From assembly GCF_009826895.1 (NCBI RefSeq), contig NZ_WUMV01000002.1, positions 186,001-250,000 of the forward strand: a DNA stretch of 64,000 nucleotides, given 5' to 3'. Shown here one piece after another: positions 35,650-45,028 of the stretch (position 1 is its first letter; each line of letters begins with the position of its first letter). This stretch comes from Stappia sediminis (GTDB lineage Bacteria; Pseudomonadota; Alphaproteobacteria; Rhizobiales; Stappiaceae). Made by a program: the position numbers and the translations under genes. The notes under the pieces were generated by a model. The model was given only the letters and a program-made list of their open reading frames with translations. It did not search any database and was not told where the DNA came from.

Positions 35650-37383
35650 ATGTCCGATCAAGACAGCGCTGTCGACAGCAATCCGCAGGCGGGCAATGAG
35701 GCGGTTGACGAGCCGCAAGCGCCTGCCGCCGCGCCGGCCGTTGAACGGTTTCGCACGCACGAGGTGACGAACCAGCCGAGCCCCTACGCCGGTTACAATC
35801 TTTTCGACGGCGACCCGCTGCTTATCGCGGCGCTCGGAAACATGCTCGACGAACAGGCCGAGGGCGAGCTTTCGGCGCTCGGCCGTTTCTGGGGGTCGAA
35901 CGAAGCGCAGGAGTTCGGCCGGCTCGCCAACAGGCATCCCCCGGTTCTGCATACCCACGATGCCTACGGAAACCGGCTCGAGACGGTGGACTTTCACCCG
36001 GCCTATCACGCCTTGATGCGCCGCTCCGCGGAAGCCGGCCTGCACATGGCGATGGTGGATGACGACGAGGCAAGAACGGGGCGGCGCCATTCGCTCCGCG
36101 CAGCCGCTTTCTACATGACGACGCAAACGGATGCCGGCCATCTTTGCCCGATCACCATGACGAATGCTGCCGGGGCGGTGCTCAAGCATGAACCTTCGGT
36201 CGCGCAAGAGTGGCTGCCGCGCATTCGCGCCCGCAAGTACGACCACCGTTTCCGCCCGGCGGCCGAAAAGACGGGCGTCACCCTCGGTATGGGTTTCACC
36301 GAAAAGCAGGGCGGCACGGACCTTCGCCGCATCACGACGACGGCGGTGCCGGCGGAAGACGGGACCTACCGCGTGACCGGGCACAAGTGGTTCATGTCCG
36401 CGCCCATGTCGGATGCTTTCGTTGTCCTGGCCAGGACGGAGGAAGGGCCGACGGCGTTCCTGCTTCCGCGCTTCACGCCCGACGGGAAGGTCAACGACAT
36501 CCGCGTGCGCAGGCTGAAGAACAAGCTCGGCAACCACTCCAACGCCTCGTCGGAGGTGGAATTCGAAGATGCATACGCCGAGCGTATCGGGCCGGAAGGT
36601 GCCGGCATCCGTACGGTGATCGACATGATCACCCCGACGCGCATCGATTGCGCGGTCGGCTCCGCCGGTCTCATGCGCGCGGCCGCCGCGCGCACCGTCC
36701 ATCATGTGCGTGAAAGGGTTGCTTTCGGCTCGACCCTTTTCGAACAGCCGCTGATGATGAGGGTCATCGGCGATATGAGCCTGGATGTGGCGGCCGCGAC
36801 CGCGCTGGTCATCCGTCTTGCAAGGGCGATGGACCGGGCCGCGGAGAGCGAGGTTGATGCCGCATACCTGCGCCTGATGACGCCGGCCGTAAAATATTGG
36901 GTTTGCAAGATAGCGCCTTCGCTCATTTATGAGGCGATGGAGTGCCTTGGCGGTAATGGTTATACGGAGGATTTCGACCTCGCCCGCCTTTATCGCGAAG
37001 CGCCTGTCAACGCGATCTGGGAAGGCTCCGGCAACGTCATGGCGCTTGATGTCGTGCGTGCGCTGGGGCGTGAGGCGGAGACGCTCGATCTTGTTCTGGA
37101 GGAGATCGAAAAGACGCTCGGCGCCACGGGTCCGGTGTCGATCAATGTCCTGCGCGCGGCCGCCAAGGCCTGTGTCGACGATCCCGGTTCGTCGCGCATC
37201 CTGACTGAGCAACTGGCGCTGACGGGTGCGGCGGCAGCACTGCGCGAGGTGGCGCCCGCCGTATTGTCGGACGCCTTTATCGAAAGCCGGCTGGCCGGCC
37301 AATGGCGGTCGACATACGGCATGCTCGATGCGCGTTTCGACCTGAAAGGGCTGGTCGACTGGCTATATCCGCCGAAGAGATAG
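35650..37383 (+). CDS. Acyl-CoA dehydrogenase family protein, AidB type
   Basis: The 577-residue flavoprotein aligns by eye with the AidB group of acyl-CoA dehydrogenases: MGFTEKQGGTDLR, YRVTGHKWFMSAP, NHSNASSEVEF, ECLGGNGYTEDF and EGSGNVMALDVVRAL. AidB in E. coli belongs to the adaptive response to alkylation damage. Whether this member protects DNA or is a metabolic dehydrogenase cannot be told. An N-terminal extension of about 35 residues rich in Ala, Glu and Pro precedes the core. The gene is divergent from pyrB (104 bases). Confidence 0.85.
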   Translation: MSDQDSAVDSNPQAGNEAVDEPQAPAAAPAVERFRTHEVTNQPSPYAGYNLFDGDPLLIAALGNMLDEQAEGELSALGRFWGSNEAQEFGRLANRHPPVLHTHDAYGNRLETVDFHPAYHALMRRSAEAGLHMAMVDDDEARTGRRHSLRAAAFYMTTQTDAGHLCPITMTNAAGAVLKHEPSVAQEWLPRIRARKYDHRFRPAAEKTGVTLGMGFTEKQGGTDLRRITTTAVPAEDGTYRVTGHKWFMSAPMSDAFVVLARTEEGPTAFLLPRFTPDGKVNDIRVRRLKNKLGNHSNASSEVEFEDAYAERIGPEGAGIRTVIDMITPTRIDCAVGSAGLMRAAAARTVHHVRERVAFGSTLFEQPLMMRVIGDMSLDVAAATALVIRLARAMDRAAESEVDAAYLRLMTPAVKYWVCKIAPSLIYEAMECLGGNGYTEDFDLARLYREAPVNAIWEGSGNVMALDVVRALGREAETLDLVLEEIEKTLGATGPVSINVLRAAAKACVDDPGSSRILTEQLALTGAAAALREVAPAVLSDAFIESRLAGQWRSTYGMLDARFDLKGLVDWLYPPKR

Positions 37384-37385
37384 GA

Positions 37386-38312
37386 TCAGGTGGCGATCAG
37401 CAGCACAAGCGGCATGGTAACGCCGGCAAGCACCGTCTCGAACGTCAGGATTTCCGCCATCAAATTTGCATCGCCGCCCATCTGGCGGGCAAGCAGATAT
37501 GACCCGCTGGCGGCGGGGACCGACATTGCGATCATTACGACAAGATATGCCGCGCCCTGAAGTCCGGCGAGCGATGAGAGCGAAAATGCGACGAGCGGCA
37601 TGACGGCCAGCTTCAGTATGGCGGAACTGGCAAGTGCGGGGCCCGGCCGGCGTAATGCCGCCAGATTCAGACCTGCGCCGACGCACACGATCCCGATCGG
37701 CAGGGCGGCGCTACCAAGGATCTTGAGTGTCGTCATCGCGAATTCAGGCAGCGGAAAGCCGGTAATGTTCAAGAACAAACCGAGCGCGGTAGACCAGATG
37801 AACGGATTGCGGATGAGATCGGTCGCGATTTTGGCCGGGCTCGGGCTGGATCCATGCGCGTATCGCGACAGCACGATCACGCAGGTGATGTTGAGAACCG
37901 GGATCATCGCGACGATCGCGACCGCGAGCAGGGCAACCCCCTGCGGCCCCATGATTTCGTCCGCGAGCGCCAGACCGATGAACGTGTTCCAGCGGACTGC
38001 GCCCTGAAATACGGATGTGAAGCGCGGGCCGTTGACCTTGAACCTGCGTTCCAGGACCGGACGGAGAACCAGCGCGATCGTCGCGGTAATCAGGATCGAT
38101 CCAAGCAGCGTCGCCGCCATGGCGAACGCGGGAAGCGTCGAAAAGTCCGTTCTCGCGACGGTATGAATGATGATTGCCGGAAACAGGACGAAATAGGCGA
38201 TTTTTTCGACGCCGCGCCACTGATCGCCCGTAATGATGCCGAGGCGTGCGACGATCGTCCCACAGGCGATCACCATCAGCACCGGCAGAAGGGCGTTGAC
38301 GATCACCATCAT
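37386..38312 (-). CDS. AEC family transporter
   Basis: A 308-residue membrane protein of about ten hydrophobic segments. The two-half design of the auxin efflux carrier family is visible (MVIVNALLPVLMVIACGTIVARLG, ending PLVLLIAT). Members export or import organic acids; the substrate is unknown. The start is 3 bases past the ruvX stop, so it is co-transcribed with ruvX. It converges with the acyl-CoA dehydrogenase (2 bases between stops). Confidence 0.85.
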   Translation of the reverse strand: MMVIVNALLPVLMVIACGTIVARLGIITGDQWRGVEKIAYFVLFPAIIIHTVARTDFSTLPAFAMAATLLGSILITATIALVLRPVLERRFKVNGPRFTSVFQGAVRWNTFIGLALADEIMGPQGVALLAVAIVAMIPVLNITCVIVLSRYAHGSSPSPAKIATDLIRNPFIWSTALGLFLNITGFPLPEFAMTTLKILGSAALPIGIVCVGAGLNLAALRRPGPALASSAILKLAVMPLVAFSLSSLAGLQGAAYLVVMIAMSVPAASGSYLLARQMGGDANLMAEILTFETVLAGVTMPLVLLIAT

Positions 38313-38315
38313 CGC

Positions 38316-38813
38316 TCAATCGTCTCTATCGTCGGATTGCGACAGAAACCCCAGGCGGTCCAACAGGCCCTGAAGGATGTAGGCCGCCGCCATCTTGTCG
38401 ACGAGTTCGGCTCGTCTTGCGCGGGAGCGGTCGGCATCTATCAGCGTTCGGGTGACGGCAACGGTCGACAGCCGCTCGTCCCAAAAGGTCATCGGCAGGT
38501 CGGTGAGGGCGGAGAGATTGCGGGCAAAGGCGCGCGTCGCCTGCGCGCGCGGCCCCTCGCTCCCGTCCATATTGAGTGGCAGGCCGATAACAAGGCCCGC
38601 GACCTCGTGCTCCTTGCACAACTCGATGAGCCGTGCCGCGTCGAGGCCGAATTTCTTGCGGCGAATCGTCTCAAGCGGGGAGGCGATCGACAGACCCAGA
38701 TCGGAAAGGGCGAGACCGATGGTTTTTGTGCCGAGATCAAGCCCGATCAATCTTTTCCGGGGCGGAATGCGGTCGGCGAATTCTTCGTGGGACAAGGCGG
38801 GATCGATTGGCAT
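38316..38813 (-). CDS. ruvX: Putative Holliday junction resolvase / 16S pre-rRNA nuclease YqgF
   Basis: The 165-residue RNase H-like protein has [17 protein letters not shown] (first catalytic Asp), [16 protein letters not shown] and [11 protein letters not shown] (catalytic Glu), with the final Asp in [12 protein letters not shown]. YqgF family members process 16S rRNA ends in E. coli; the resolvase name is historical. The gene often flanks pyrB or gatC in Alphaproteobacteria, as here. Confidence 0.93.
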   Translation of the reverse strand: MPIDPALSHEEFADRIPPRKRLIGLDLGTKTIGLALSDLGLSIASPLETIRRKKFGLDAARLIELCKEHEVAGLVIGLPLNMDGSEGPRAQATRAFARNLSALTDLPMTFWDERLSTVAVTRTLIDADRSRARRAELVDKMAAAYILQGLLDRLGFLSQSDDRDD

Positions 38814-38945
38814 GCGGCGGGCTTTAGCATGAATCGGACCGGCCTGCTATTGTTTGAAAAGGCGTGATATTTACGGACAGTTACGGTTTCTCTGTAGCAT
38901 TACGCGCGTTACAGTAGCGCACTGTTTGTTTGGGAGTGGGTCGAG

Positions 38946-39653
38946 ATGAAAATCATCTGGTACGGACATTCGGCATTTCGAGTGGAGATTTCCGGTGCAA
39001 CGCTTCTTTTCGATCCGTTTCTCTCGGGAAACCCAAGTTTTCCGTCTTCCCTGAGCGTCGATGATGTGGCGAAGGGCGTCACGCATATTTTGCTTACGCA
39101 TGGACATGACGACCACATCGGCGATGCGATTTCCGTTGCCAAGGCGTCCGGTGCGCAAATTACCGCGAACTTCGAGATCACGATGTGGGCGCAAGCGCAG
39201 GGGATCGAGAACATCAACCCGATGGGATGCGGCGGGACCGTGGATGTTGGTCCTTTTTCAGTATCGTTGACGCAGGCGCACCACACCTCGTCCAGCCTTG
39301 CCGGTGGATGGCCGCCGGTTTACCTCGGCAATCCGAACGGCATTGTCGTCCGCCCGAAGGACGAACCGCCGATATATCATATGGGCGATACGGATATTTT
39401 CTCGGACATGGCGCTCATCAACGAAATCCACGCGCCGAAGGTGGGCATCGTTCCGATCGGCGATCGTTTCACCATGGGCGCAAGGACCGCCGCGCTTGCC
39501 TGCAAGCGGTTTTTCAACTTCGACGTCGTGGTTCCCTGCCATTACGGGACATTTCCGATCCTCGACCAGAATACGGAGAAATTCATCGAGGAGATGGGCG
39601 GCGATGCGTTCAGGGTCGCATCGATGGAGCCCGGTGGCTGGATCGAGACCTGA
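38946..39653 (+). CDS. UPF0173 metal-dependent hydrolase (metallo-beta-lactamase fold)
   Basis: The 235-residue protein has MKIIWYGHSAFRVE, LLTHGHDDHIGDA (HxHxDH zinc motif), HHTSS, YHMGDTDIF and PCHYGTFP. This is the YtkL/UPF0173 type of metallo-beta-lactamase fold enzyme, with unknown substrate. It stands alone with a clear terminator 27 bases after the stop. Confidence 0.92.
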   Translation: MKIIWYGHSAFRVEISGATLLFDPFLSGNPSFPSSLSVDDVAKGVTHILLTHGHDDHIGDAISVAKASGAQITANFEITMWAQAQGIENINPMGCGGTVDVGPFSVSLTQAHHTSSSLAGGWPPVYLGNPNGIVVRPKDEPPIYHMGDTDIFSDMALINEIHAPKVGIVPIGDRFTMGARTAALACKRFFNFDVVVPCHYGTFPILDQNTEKFIEEMGGDAFRVASMEPGGWIET

Positions 39654-39679
39654 GGCCCCGAATTGGTTCGGGATTGAAG

Positions 39680-39706
39680 GCCCGGCTCTCGCAAGCCGGG
39701 CTTTTT
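39680..39706 (+). terminator. Rho-independent terminator
   Basis: GCCCGGCT-CTCGCA-AGCCGGGC followed by TTTTT. It terminates the UPF0173 gene and stands between two convergent genes. Confidence 0.9.
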
Positions 39707-39724
39707 ATTCGTGAATACAGGTGC

Positions 39725-40204
39725 TTACCGGATAATCGGCTCCTTCAGTTTATCCTTGGGCTTCGACTTGATGATCGTCCAGTTGAGATCGGCGTCGTGG
39801 ATGATTTCCGCGTAATCCTGTTCGAACCGCTTTTGAACGTTGGGATTGTTGTTGAGATAGAGCTTGCCGTCGACGATCTTCCAGGCTTCCGGAATGACCG
39901 GCACCTTGAAGCCCTTGCTTGCGCCGAAGGCGCAGTAGCCGCCGTATTGCGGGGCGTATTTTGCCGGATTGGCCTTGAAGAGGTCGCGGTGTTCGGCGCT
40001 TGCGAATTTCCAGGTCACGCCCTGGTATTCGGCGGTAAAATCGCTGGCCCCCTGAACGGGCTCGCCCTTGGTAAAGTAGGCGACAGGATCGGTACCGCCG
40101 ATGGCGTAGCCGTTTTTCACGAAGTTCGTCACTTCATCGGCGTATGCGGGTGCGGCAAGTGTGGCGAGCAGGGCCGCGCCAACGACTATGGACTTCAGCT
40201 TCAT
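39725..40204 (-). CDS. Exported YHS domain-containing protein
   Basis: A 159-residue protein from ATG 40204 with a signal peptide cleaved after APAYA. The mature part has GYAIGGTDPVAYF, FASAEHRDLFKANPAKYAPQYGGYCAFG and GKLYLNNNPNVQKRFEQD, the periplasmic YHS-family pattern. YHS domains are associated with metal-binding and redox proteins. The function of this secreted form is unknown. Confidence 0.88.
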   Translation of the reverse strand: MKLKSIVVGAALLATLAAPAYADEVTNFVKNGYAIGGTDPVAYFTKGEPVQGASDFTAEYQGVTWKFASAEHRDLFKANPAKYAPQYGGYCAFGASKGFKVPVIPEAWKIVDGKLYLNNNPNVQKRFEQDYAEIIHDADLNWTIIKSKPKDKLKEPIIR

Positions 40205-40360
40205 ATACAAACCTCCGGATGCCGGATGGGGTACAAGGTTCGTGCGCACAATTTTGCAGATAGTGGGCGGGCCGGCTGGTTGAAGGCGGTTTCTCGCACT
40301 CTTCGTTCACGGTTAGGTCATCGCGCGCAGGCGTATTTGGCGGTTTGCAGGGGTGTTTTG

Positions 40361-40389
40361 CTTGCCGCAGGCGAAAGGCGGGTGATATA
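40361..40389 (+). promoter_or_regulatory. Probable promoter of gatCA
   Basis: CTTGCC at 40361-40366 and GATATA at 40384-40389 are 17 bases apart, close to the rhizobial CTTGAC-17-CTATAT consensus. It lies 59 bases upstream of the gatC start. Confidence 0.55.
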
Positions 40390-40448
40390 GCCCGTGGGAA
40401 ATCGAATCCTCATCGGGTGAATGCCCGCCTAACGAACCGGAGTGGACC

Positions 40449-40736
40449 ATGTCCGTCGACATCGACACGGTGAAGCGTGTCGCGCGGCTTGCGCGTATCA
40501 AGGTCAGCGATCAGGAAGCGGAGCGCATGACCGGCGAATTGAACGGCATTCTGCAGTTCGTCGAACAACTCGGCGAGGTCGATATTTCAGGTGTCGAGCC
40601 GATGACGTCGGTCGTTGAACAGACGATGAAGAAACGCCAGGACAAAGTCACGGACGGGAACAAGGCCGGGGATATCGTGGCCAATGCACCCGTATCCGAA
40701 GACAACTTCTTCGTCGTTCCCAAGGTGGTCGAGTAG
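40449..40736 (+). CDS. gatC: Aspartyl/glutamyl-tRNA(Asn/Gln) amidotransferase subunit C
   Basis: A 95-residue protein that stabilises the GatCAB complex. The pattern is [21 protein letters not shown], then [20 protein letters not shown] and a C-terminal VPKVVE. gatA follows 58 bases later. Confidence 0.94.
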   Translation: MSVDIDTVKRVARLARIKVSDQEAERMTGELNGILQFVEQLGEVDISGVEPMTSVVEQTMKKRQDKVTDGNKAGDIVANAPVSEDNFFVVPKVVE

Positions 40737-40794
40737 TCGGGCCAAAACCCCGCGCCACCCCTCCCGAAGCCTGCTTGAGCCCAGAAGTTCCGCC

Positions 40795-42273
40795 ATGACC
40801 GACCTGACACGCCTGACCATCGCCGAGGCCCGCGAGAAGCTGAGAGCCCGCGAGATATCCTCCAGTGAATTGACAGGGGCATTTCTCGACGCCATCGAGA
40901 CCGCGAACCCGCATCTGAACGCCTACGTCAAGGTGACGCCCGAAAAGGCGCGCGAGATGGCGAAGGCTTCGGACGAGCGCCTGGCGAAGGGCGAGGGGGG
41001 GGAGCTTGAGGGCATTCCGCTCGGCATCAAGGATCTTTTCGCCACCGAAGGCGTCCACACCCAGGCTTGCAGCCATATCCTCGACCGGTTCGAGCCGCGC
41101 TACGAATCCACGGTAACGGCCAACCTTTGGGCCGACGGCGCGGTGATGCTGGGCAAGCTCAACATGGACGAATTCGCCATGGGGTCTTCCAACGAGACGT
41201 CCTACTACGGCCAGGTCGTCAATCCGTGGAAGAAGGAAGGCTCCAACCAGGCGCTGGTGCCGGGCGGTTCTTCCGGCGGATCGGCGGCGGCCGTTGCGGC
41301 AAGGCTGTGCATGGGCGCGACCGCGACCGATACCGGCGGCTCGATCCGCCAGCCGGCGGCGTTCACCGGAACCGTCGGCATCAAGCCGACCTACGGGCGC
41401 TGCTCGCGCTGGGGAACCGTCGCCTTTGCTTCCTCGCTCGACCAGGCGGGGCCGATCGCGCACACGGTGCGCGACAGCGCTATCCTCTTGAAATCAATGG
41501 CTTCCGTCGATCCGAAGGACACGACGAGCGTCGACCGGCCGGTGCCGAACTACGAAGACGCCATCGGCCGCTCGGTCAAGGGATTGAAGATCGGCATCCC
41601 CTCGGAATACCGGGTCGAAGGCATGCCGGCGGCGATCGACGAGCTTTGGCAGCGCGGTATCGAGTGGCTGAAGGACGCAGGCGCGGAGATCGTCGAGCTT
41701 TCGCTGCCGCACACGAAATACGCCCTTCCGGCCTACTATATCGTGGCGCCGGCGGAGGCCTCCTCCAACCTTGCCCGCTACGACGGCGTGCGCTACGGCC
41801 TGCGCGAATCCGGCAAGGATATCATAGACATGTACGAAAACACGCGGGCCGCCGGCTTCGGCGACGAGGTCAAGCGCCGCGTGCTTATCGGCACCTATGT
41901 GCTGTCGGCGGGCTACTATGACGCCTACTACCTGAAGGCGCAAAAAGTGCGCACGCTGATCAAGCGCGACTTCGACATCGCCTGGGCGGACGGGGTCGAC
42001 GCGATCCTGACGCCGACCACGCCTGACGCTGCGTTTGCGCCGGGCGAGATCACCGATCCGGTGACGATGTACCTCAACGACGTCTTCACGGTGACGGTGA
42101 ACATGGCGGGCCTGCCCGGAATTTCGGTGCCAGCGGGCCTTTCCGAAAGCGGATTGCCGCTGGGTCTTCAATTGATTGGCAAGCCCTTCGAGGAGGAAAC
42201 GCTGTTCCAGCTCGGCCAGGTGATCGAGGATGCGGCGGGCCGCTTCCAGCCGCAGGAATGGTGGGCGTCGTAG
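40795..42273 (+). CDS. gatA: Aspartyl/glutamyl-tRNA(Asn/Gln) amidotransferase subunit A
   Basis: The 492-residue amidase liberates ammonia from glutamine for transamidation of mischarged Glu-tRNA(Gln) or Asp-tRNA(Asn). The Ser-cisSer-Lys triad is visible in GIKDLFA and [14 protein letters not shown] with [13 protein letters not shown] 40795 is chosen; the frame is open to 40684. gatB is not adjacent but lies 15.7 kb downstream. Confidence 0.95.
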   Translation: MTDLTRLTIAEAREKLRAREISSSELTGAFLDAIETANPHLNAYVKVTPEKAREMAKASDERLAKGEGGELEGIPLGIKDLFATEGVHTQACSHILDRFEPRYESTVTANLWADGAVMLGKLNMDEFAMGSSNETSYYGQVVNPWKKEGSNQALVPGGSSGGSAAAVAARLCMGATATDTGGSIRQPAAFTGTVGIKPTYGRCSRWGTVAFASSLDQAGPIAHTVRDSAILLKSMASVDPKDTTSVDRPVPNYEDAIGRSVKGLKIGIPSEYRVEGMPAAIDELWQRGIEWLKDAGAEIVELSLPHTKYALPAYYIVAPAEASSNLARYDGVRYGLRESGKDIIDMYENTRAAGFGDEVKRRVLIGTYVLSAGYYDAYYLKAQKVRTLIKRDFDIAWADGVDAILTPTTPDAAFAPGEITDPVTMYLNDVFTVTVNMAGLPGISVPAGLSESGLPLGLQLIGKPFEEETLFQLGQVIEDAAGRFQPQEWWAS

Positions 42274-42318
42274 AGAATTCCAGGCCGTCCCATCTCATGG
42301 CATTTGGGGGTGAAAAAG

Positions 42319-43434
42319 GTGCCTGAGAAAGTCGAGACGGTTATAATCGGGGCAGGGGTCGTCGGCCTCGCGATCGCCCGCCGGCTTGCCCTGAACGGAC
42401 ACGAGGTCGTGGTGCTGGAGCGCCACGGCCTGATCGGCTCCGAGACGAGTTCACGCAACAGTGAAGTCATCCACGCCGGCATCTACTACCCGACAGGCAG
42501 CCTGAAGGCGCGCGCCTGCGTCCGGGGCCGCGACATGCTCTACCGCTTCTGCGAGGACCACAAGGTTCCGCACGCGAAGATCGGCAAGCTCATCGTCGCG
42601 ACCAACGAGGACCAGCTTAGCGAACTTGAAGCCATCGGGGATAAGGCCGGGGATAACGGCGTCGACGACCTCCGTTTCCTGTCACGAGAAGAGACACTGG
42701 CGCTGGAGCCGGCGCTGAACTGTCACGGCGCGCTTCTGTCGCCCTCGACCGGGATCATCGACAGCCACGCCTACATGCTGGCGCTGCAGGGCGAGATGGA
42801 AGACCACGGCGGCTTCATCGCCCTCAACACGGAAGTGACTGCGCTTTCCCGCAAGGACGATGGGGGCTTTCGCGTCGAAACCTCGGCGGAGGGCGGCTTC
42901 ACCCTCGACTGCCGGATGCTTGTCGTCTCCGCCGGACTTTCCTCTTCCCGTCTGATGAATGAATTTTACGGAATTCCAGACAGTTACCGGATTCCGCGCA
43001 CATATTACGCGAAAGGTAATTACTTCCGTCTGGCACAGGGACGCGCGCCCTTTTCAAGGCTCATTTATCCCGTGCCGGAACCGGGCGGCCTCGGCGTGCA
43101 TCTCACCCTCGACCTTGGCGGGCAGGCGCGCTTTGGCCCGGACGTGGAGTGGGTCGAAACGATCGACTACACCGTCGATCCGGCGCGCGGAGAGCGGTTC
43201 TACGAGGCGATCCGGACCTATTGGCCGGACCTGCCGGACGGCGCGCTTACGCCGGACTATTGCGGCATCCGCCCCAAGGTGGCGGGGCCGGGCGAACCGG
43301 CGGCGGACTTTCTTGTCCACGGGCCGAAAACGCATGGAACCCAGGGCCTCGTAGCCCTTTACGGAATAGAATCCCCGGGCCTCACATCCTCGCTTATGAT
43401 TGGCGAAATCGTCGCGAGAGAGCTTGCCGGCTGA
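42319..43434 (+). CDS. FAD-dependent oxidoreductase, L-2-hydroxyglutarate dehydrogenase-like
   Basis: This 371-residue protein begins with the FAD-binding VETVIIGAGVVGLAIARRLA and continues ETSSRNSEVIHAGIYYP, the LhgO/L2HGDH pattern. The end YGIESPGLTSSLMIGEIVA is also typical. The enzyme would oxidise L-2-hydroxyglutarate or a similar 2-hydroxy acid. Start: GTG 42319, 8 bases after GGGGG; in-frame GTG 42310 and TTG 42304 are alternatives. It is the first gene after gatA. Confidence 0.85.
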   Translation: MPEKVETVIIGAGVVGLAIARRLALNGHEVVVLERHGLIGSETSSRNSEVIHAGIYYPTGSLKARACVRGRDMLYRFCEDHKVPHAKIGKLIVATNEDQLSELEAIGDKAGDNGVDDLRFLSREETLALEPALNCHGALLSPSTGIIDSHAYMLALQGEMEDHGGFIALNTEVTALSRKDDGGFRVETSAEGGFTLDCRMLVVSAGLSSSRLMNEFYGIPDSYRIPRTYYAKGNYFRLAQGRAPFSRLIYPVPEPGGLGVHLTLDLGGQARFGPDVEWVETIDYTVDPARGERFYEAIRTYWPDLPDGALTPDYCGIRPKVAGPGEPAADFLVHGPKTHGTQGLVALYGIESPGLTSSLMIGEIVARELAG

Positions 43435-43491
43435 AGGCAGCAGCGATGAGCGTGACAAGCGGAAAAAAGCCGCCAGCCGGAGGGGACGGAT

Positions 43492-44712
43492 ATTTACGGC
43501 ACAGTCGCCATTCTTGCGGTTGCGGTACTCGCCTACGGCGCTACGGCGAATGCCTTCGAGCGAACGCCGTTCGCCGGCGCGTTCCTGTTCACGGCCGCCG
43601 GTCTGGCGCTCGGGCCTGCGGGTCTTTCGCTCCTCAACGCCGATGTGGAAGCCGAAGTGCTGCGCACGCTTGCCGAACTTGCGCTGGCGTTCGTCCTGTT
43701 CACCGATGCCGCGAACACAGACATGGCGGAACTGCGCCACAGCCTTTCGCTTCCCCGGCGGCTGCTTCTCGTAGGCCTGCCGCTTGTCATCGCGGCGGGC
43801 ATCGTTCCCGGATATCTGCTTTTTCCCGAACTTGGGCTTGCCGGTGTCGCGGTGCTGGCCATCGCGCTGGCACCTACCGATGCGGCACTCGGCAAGGCGG
43901 TGGTCACGGACCGCGCCGTGCCGATCCGCATCAGGACCGCGCTGAATGTGGAAAGCGGGCTGAACGACGGGATCTGCGTGCCCTTCTTCCTTGTGGCGCT
44001 TGCCGTGGTCATGGAAACGGTGGAGCCGCAGGCCCTCGGGCAATATGCTCTCAAGGTCGCGGTTGCCCAAATCGGCATTGGCGTCGGCATCGGGCTGGTC
44101 TTCAGCCTGCTTGCGGTTCACGCCATCGGCGCCTGTTCGGCACGCGGGTGGATCTCCGGAAGCTGGAATCAGGTGCTCGTGCCGGCACTCGCGCTTGCCT
44201 GCTTCGCAACCTCGCAATGGGCGGGCGGCAGCGGCTTCATCGCCTGTTTCGTCGCGGGGCTGGCGTTCGGCGCGCTTGAAAAGCAGCACAAGGACCCGCT
44301 GCTGGAGGCGGCGGAAGGGCTTGGCGATGCTCTGGCGCTTTGCCTGTGGGTGCTTTTCGGCGCAGTCGTGGTCGGTCCGCTCATGGGGCAACTGACATGG
44401 AAGGCCGCGATTTATGCGGCGCTAAGCCTCACCGTCGTGCGCATGGTTCCCGTCCGGCTCGGCCTCAAGGGGAGAATGCCCGGCGCAAAGGAAAAGCTAT
44501 TTATCGGCTGGTTCGGCCCGCGCGGGCTCGCCAGCATCGTGTTCGCGGTCATGGCGATCGACGCCGACATGCCGGGAAATGAAACGATCAGCCTTGTGGT
44601 CTCCGTCACGATCCTCATGAGCGTTATCGCGCACGGGCTTAGCGCGAAGCCCCTGTCGCGGCTGCTCGAGGAGGGGGAGAGGAGGGAGACGGATACGGCT
44701 GAGGGTTTGTGA
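43492..44712 (+). CDS. CPA1-type cation:proton antiporter with non-canonical start
   Basis: The protein has about 12 hydrophobic segments and the CPA1 pattern: LAFVLFTDAANTD, ALAPTDAALGKAVV, NVESGLNDGICVPFF and WFGPRGLASIVFAV. Coding clearly extends left of the GTG at 43645 through a first helix (TVAILAVAVLAYGA) and FERTPFAGAFLFTAAGLALGP. No ATG, GTG or TTG occurs in that frame before the TGA at 43453. ATT 43492 lies 6 bases after GGAGGGG and is taken as the start. The alternative is a single-base frameshift in the A6 run at 43463-43468, which would join it to ATG 43446. Confidence 0.82.
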   Translation: MYGTVAILAVAVLAYGATANAFERTPFAGAFLFTAAGLALGPAGLSLLNADVEAEVLRTLAELALAFVLFTDAANTDMAELRHSLSLPRRLLLVGLPLVIAAGIVPGYLLFPELGLAGVAVLAIALAPTDAALGKAVVTDRAVPIRIRTALNVESGLNDGICVPFFLVALAVVMETVEPQALGQYALKVAVAQIGIGVGIGLVFSLLAVHAIGACSARGWISGSWNQVLVPALALACFATSQWAGGSGFIACFVAGLAFGALEKQHKDPLLEAAEGLGDALALCLWVLFGAVVVGPLMGQLTWKAAIYAALSLTVVRMVPVRLGLKGRMPGAKEKLFIGWFGPRGLASIVFAVMAIDADMPGNETISLVVSVTILMSVIAHGLSAKPLSRLLEEGERRETDTAEGL

Positions 44713-45028
44713 AGGCAGAGCCAAGGGCCTTCGGAAACATCAGCGGGATCGTCTGGAACAAACGTCAGATCATTGTCGATCATCGGTCTGAAGGAGGAAT
44801 CGGCATACGTTGAAACGAATGACTGCTTTGCGCCTTCAAAACAGTCATTCGAGTTTCCAGTCATGTTTCCCGAAAGCAGTCGTTTGTTGCAACTTGAACG
44901 AATGACCACAAAGGATGGGGAGCGGTTGTTCGCTGCGCTGAACACGAGCGATCATGATGCGCAGGAAGCGGAATTTACGAAGCCAAAGAGTTTCAAGCGT
45001 AGCGCAGGGCTCAACCCGTCCAAAAAGG
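44713..45028. other. Intergenic region with clustered inverted repeats
   Basis: Between the antiporter and the 3' end of the RloC-like gene. No convincing gene; a 104-codon frame at 44773 has unnatural composition. The region contains the repeats listed at 44816-44930. Confidence 0.5.
44816..44930. repeat. Cluster of degenerate inverted repeats (GAATGACTG type)
   Basis: CGAATGACTG (44816-44825) and CAGTCATTCG (44842-44851) form perfect 10-bp arms. A reverse copy CGAAAGCAGTCG follows at 44871-44882. A further degenerate copy CGAATGACC / GGTTGTTCG spans about 44899-44932. Short mosaic palindromes of this kind often mark recombination-prone spacers. Confidence 0.55.

Noticed and set aside
35545-37302. 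A 585-codon minus-strand frame opposite the acyl-CoA dehydrogenase
   Set aside because: Shadow of a strongly recognised gene; unnatural composition and no domain.
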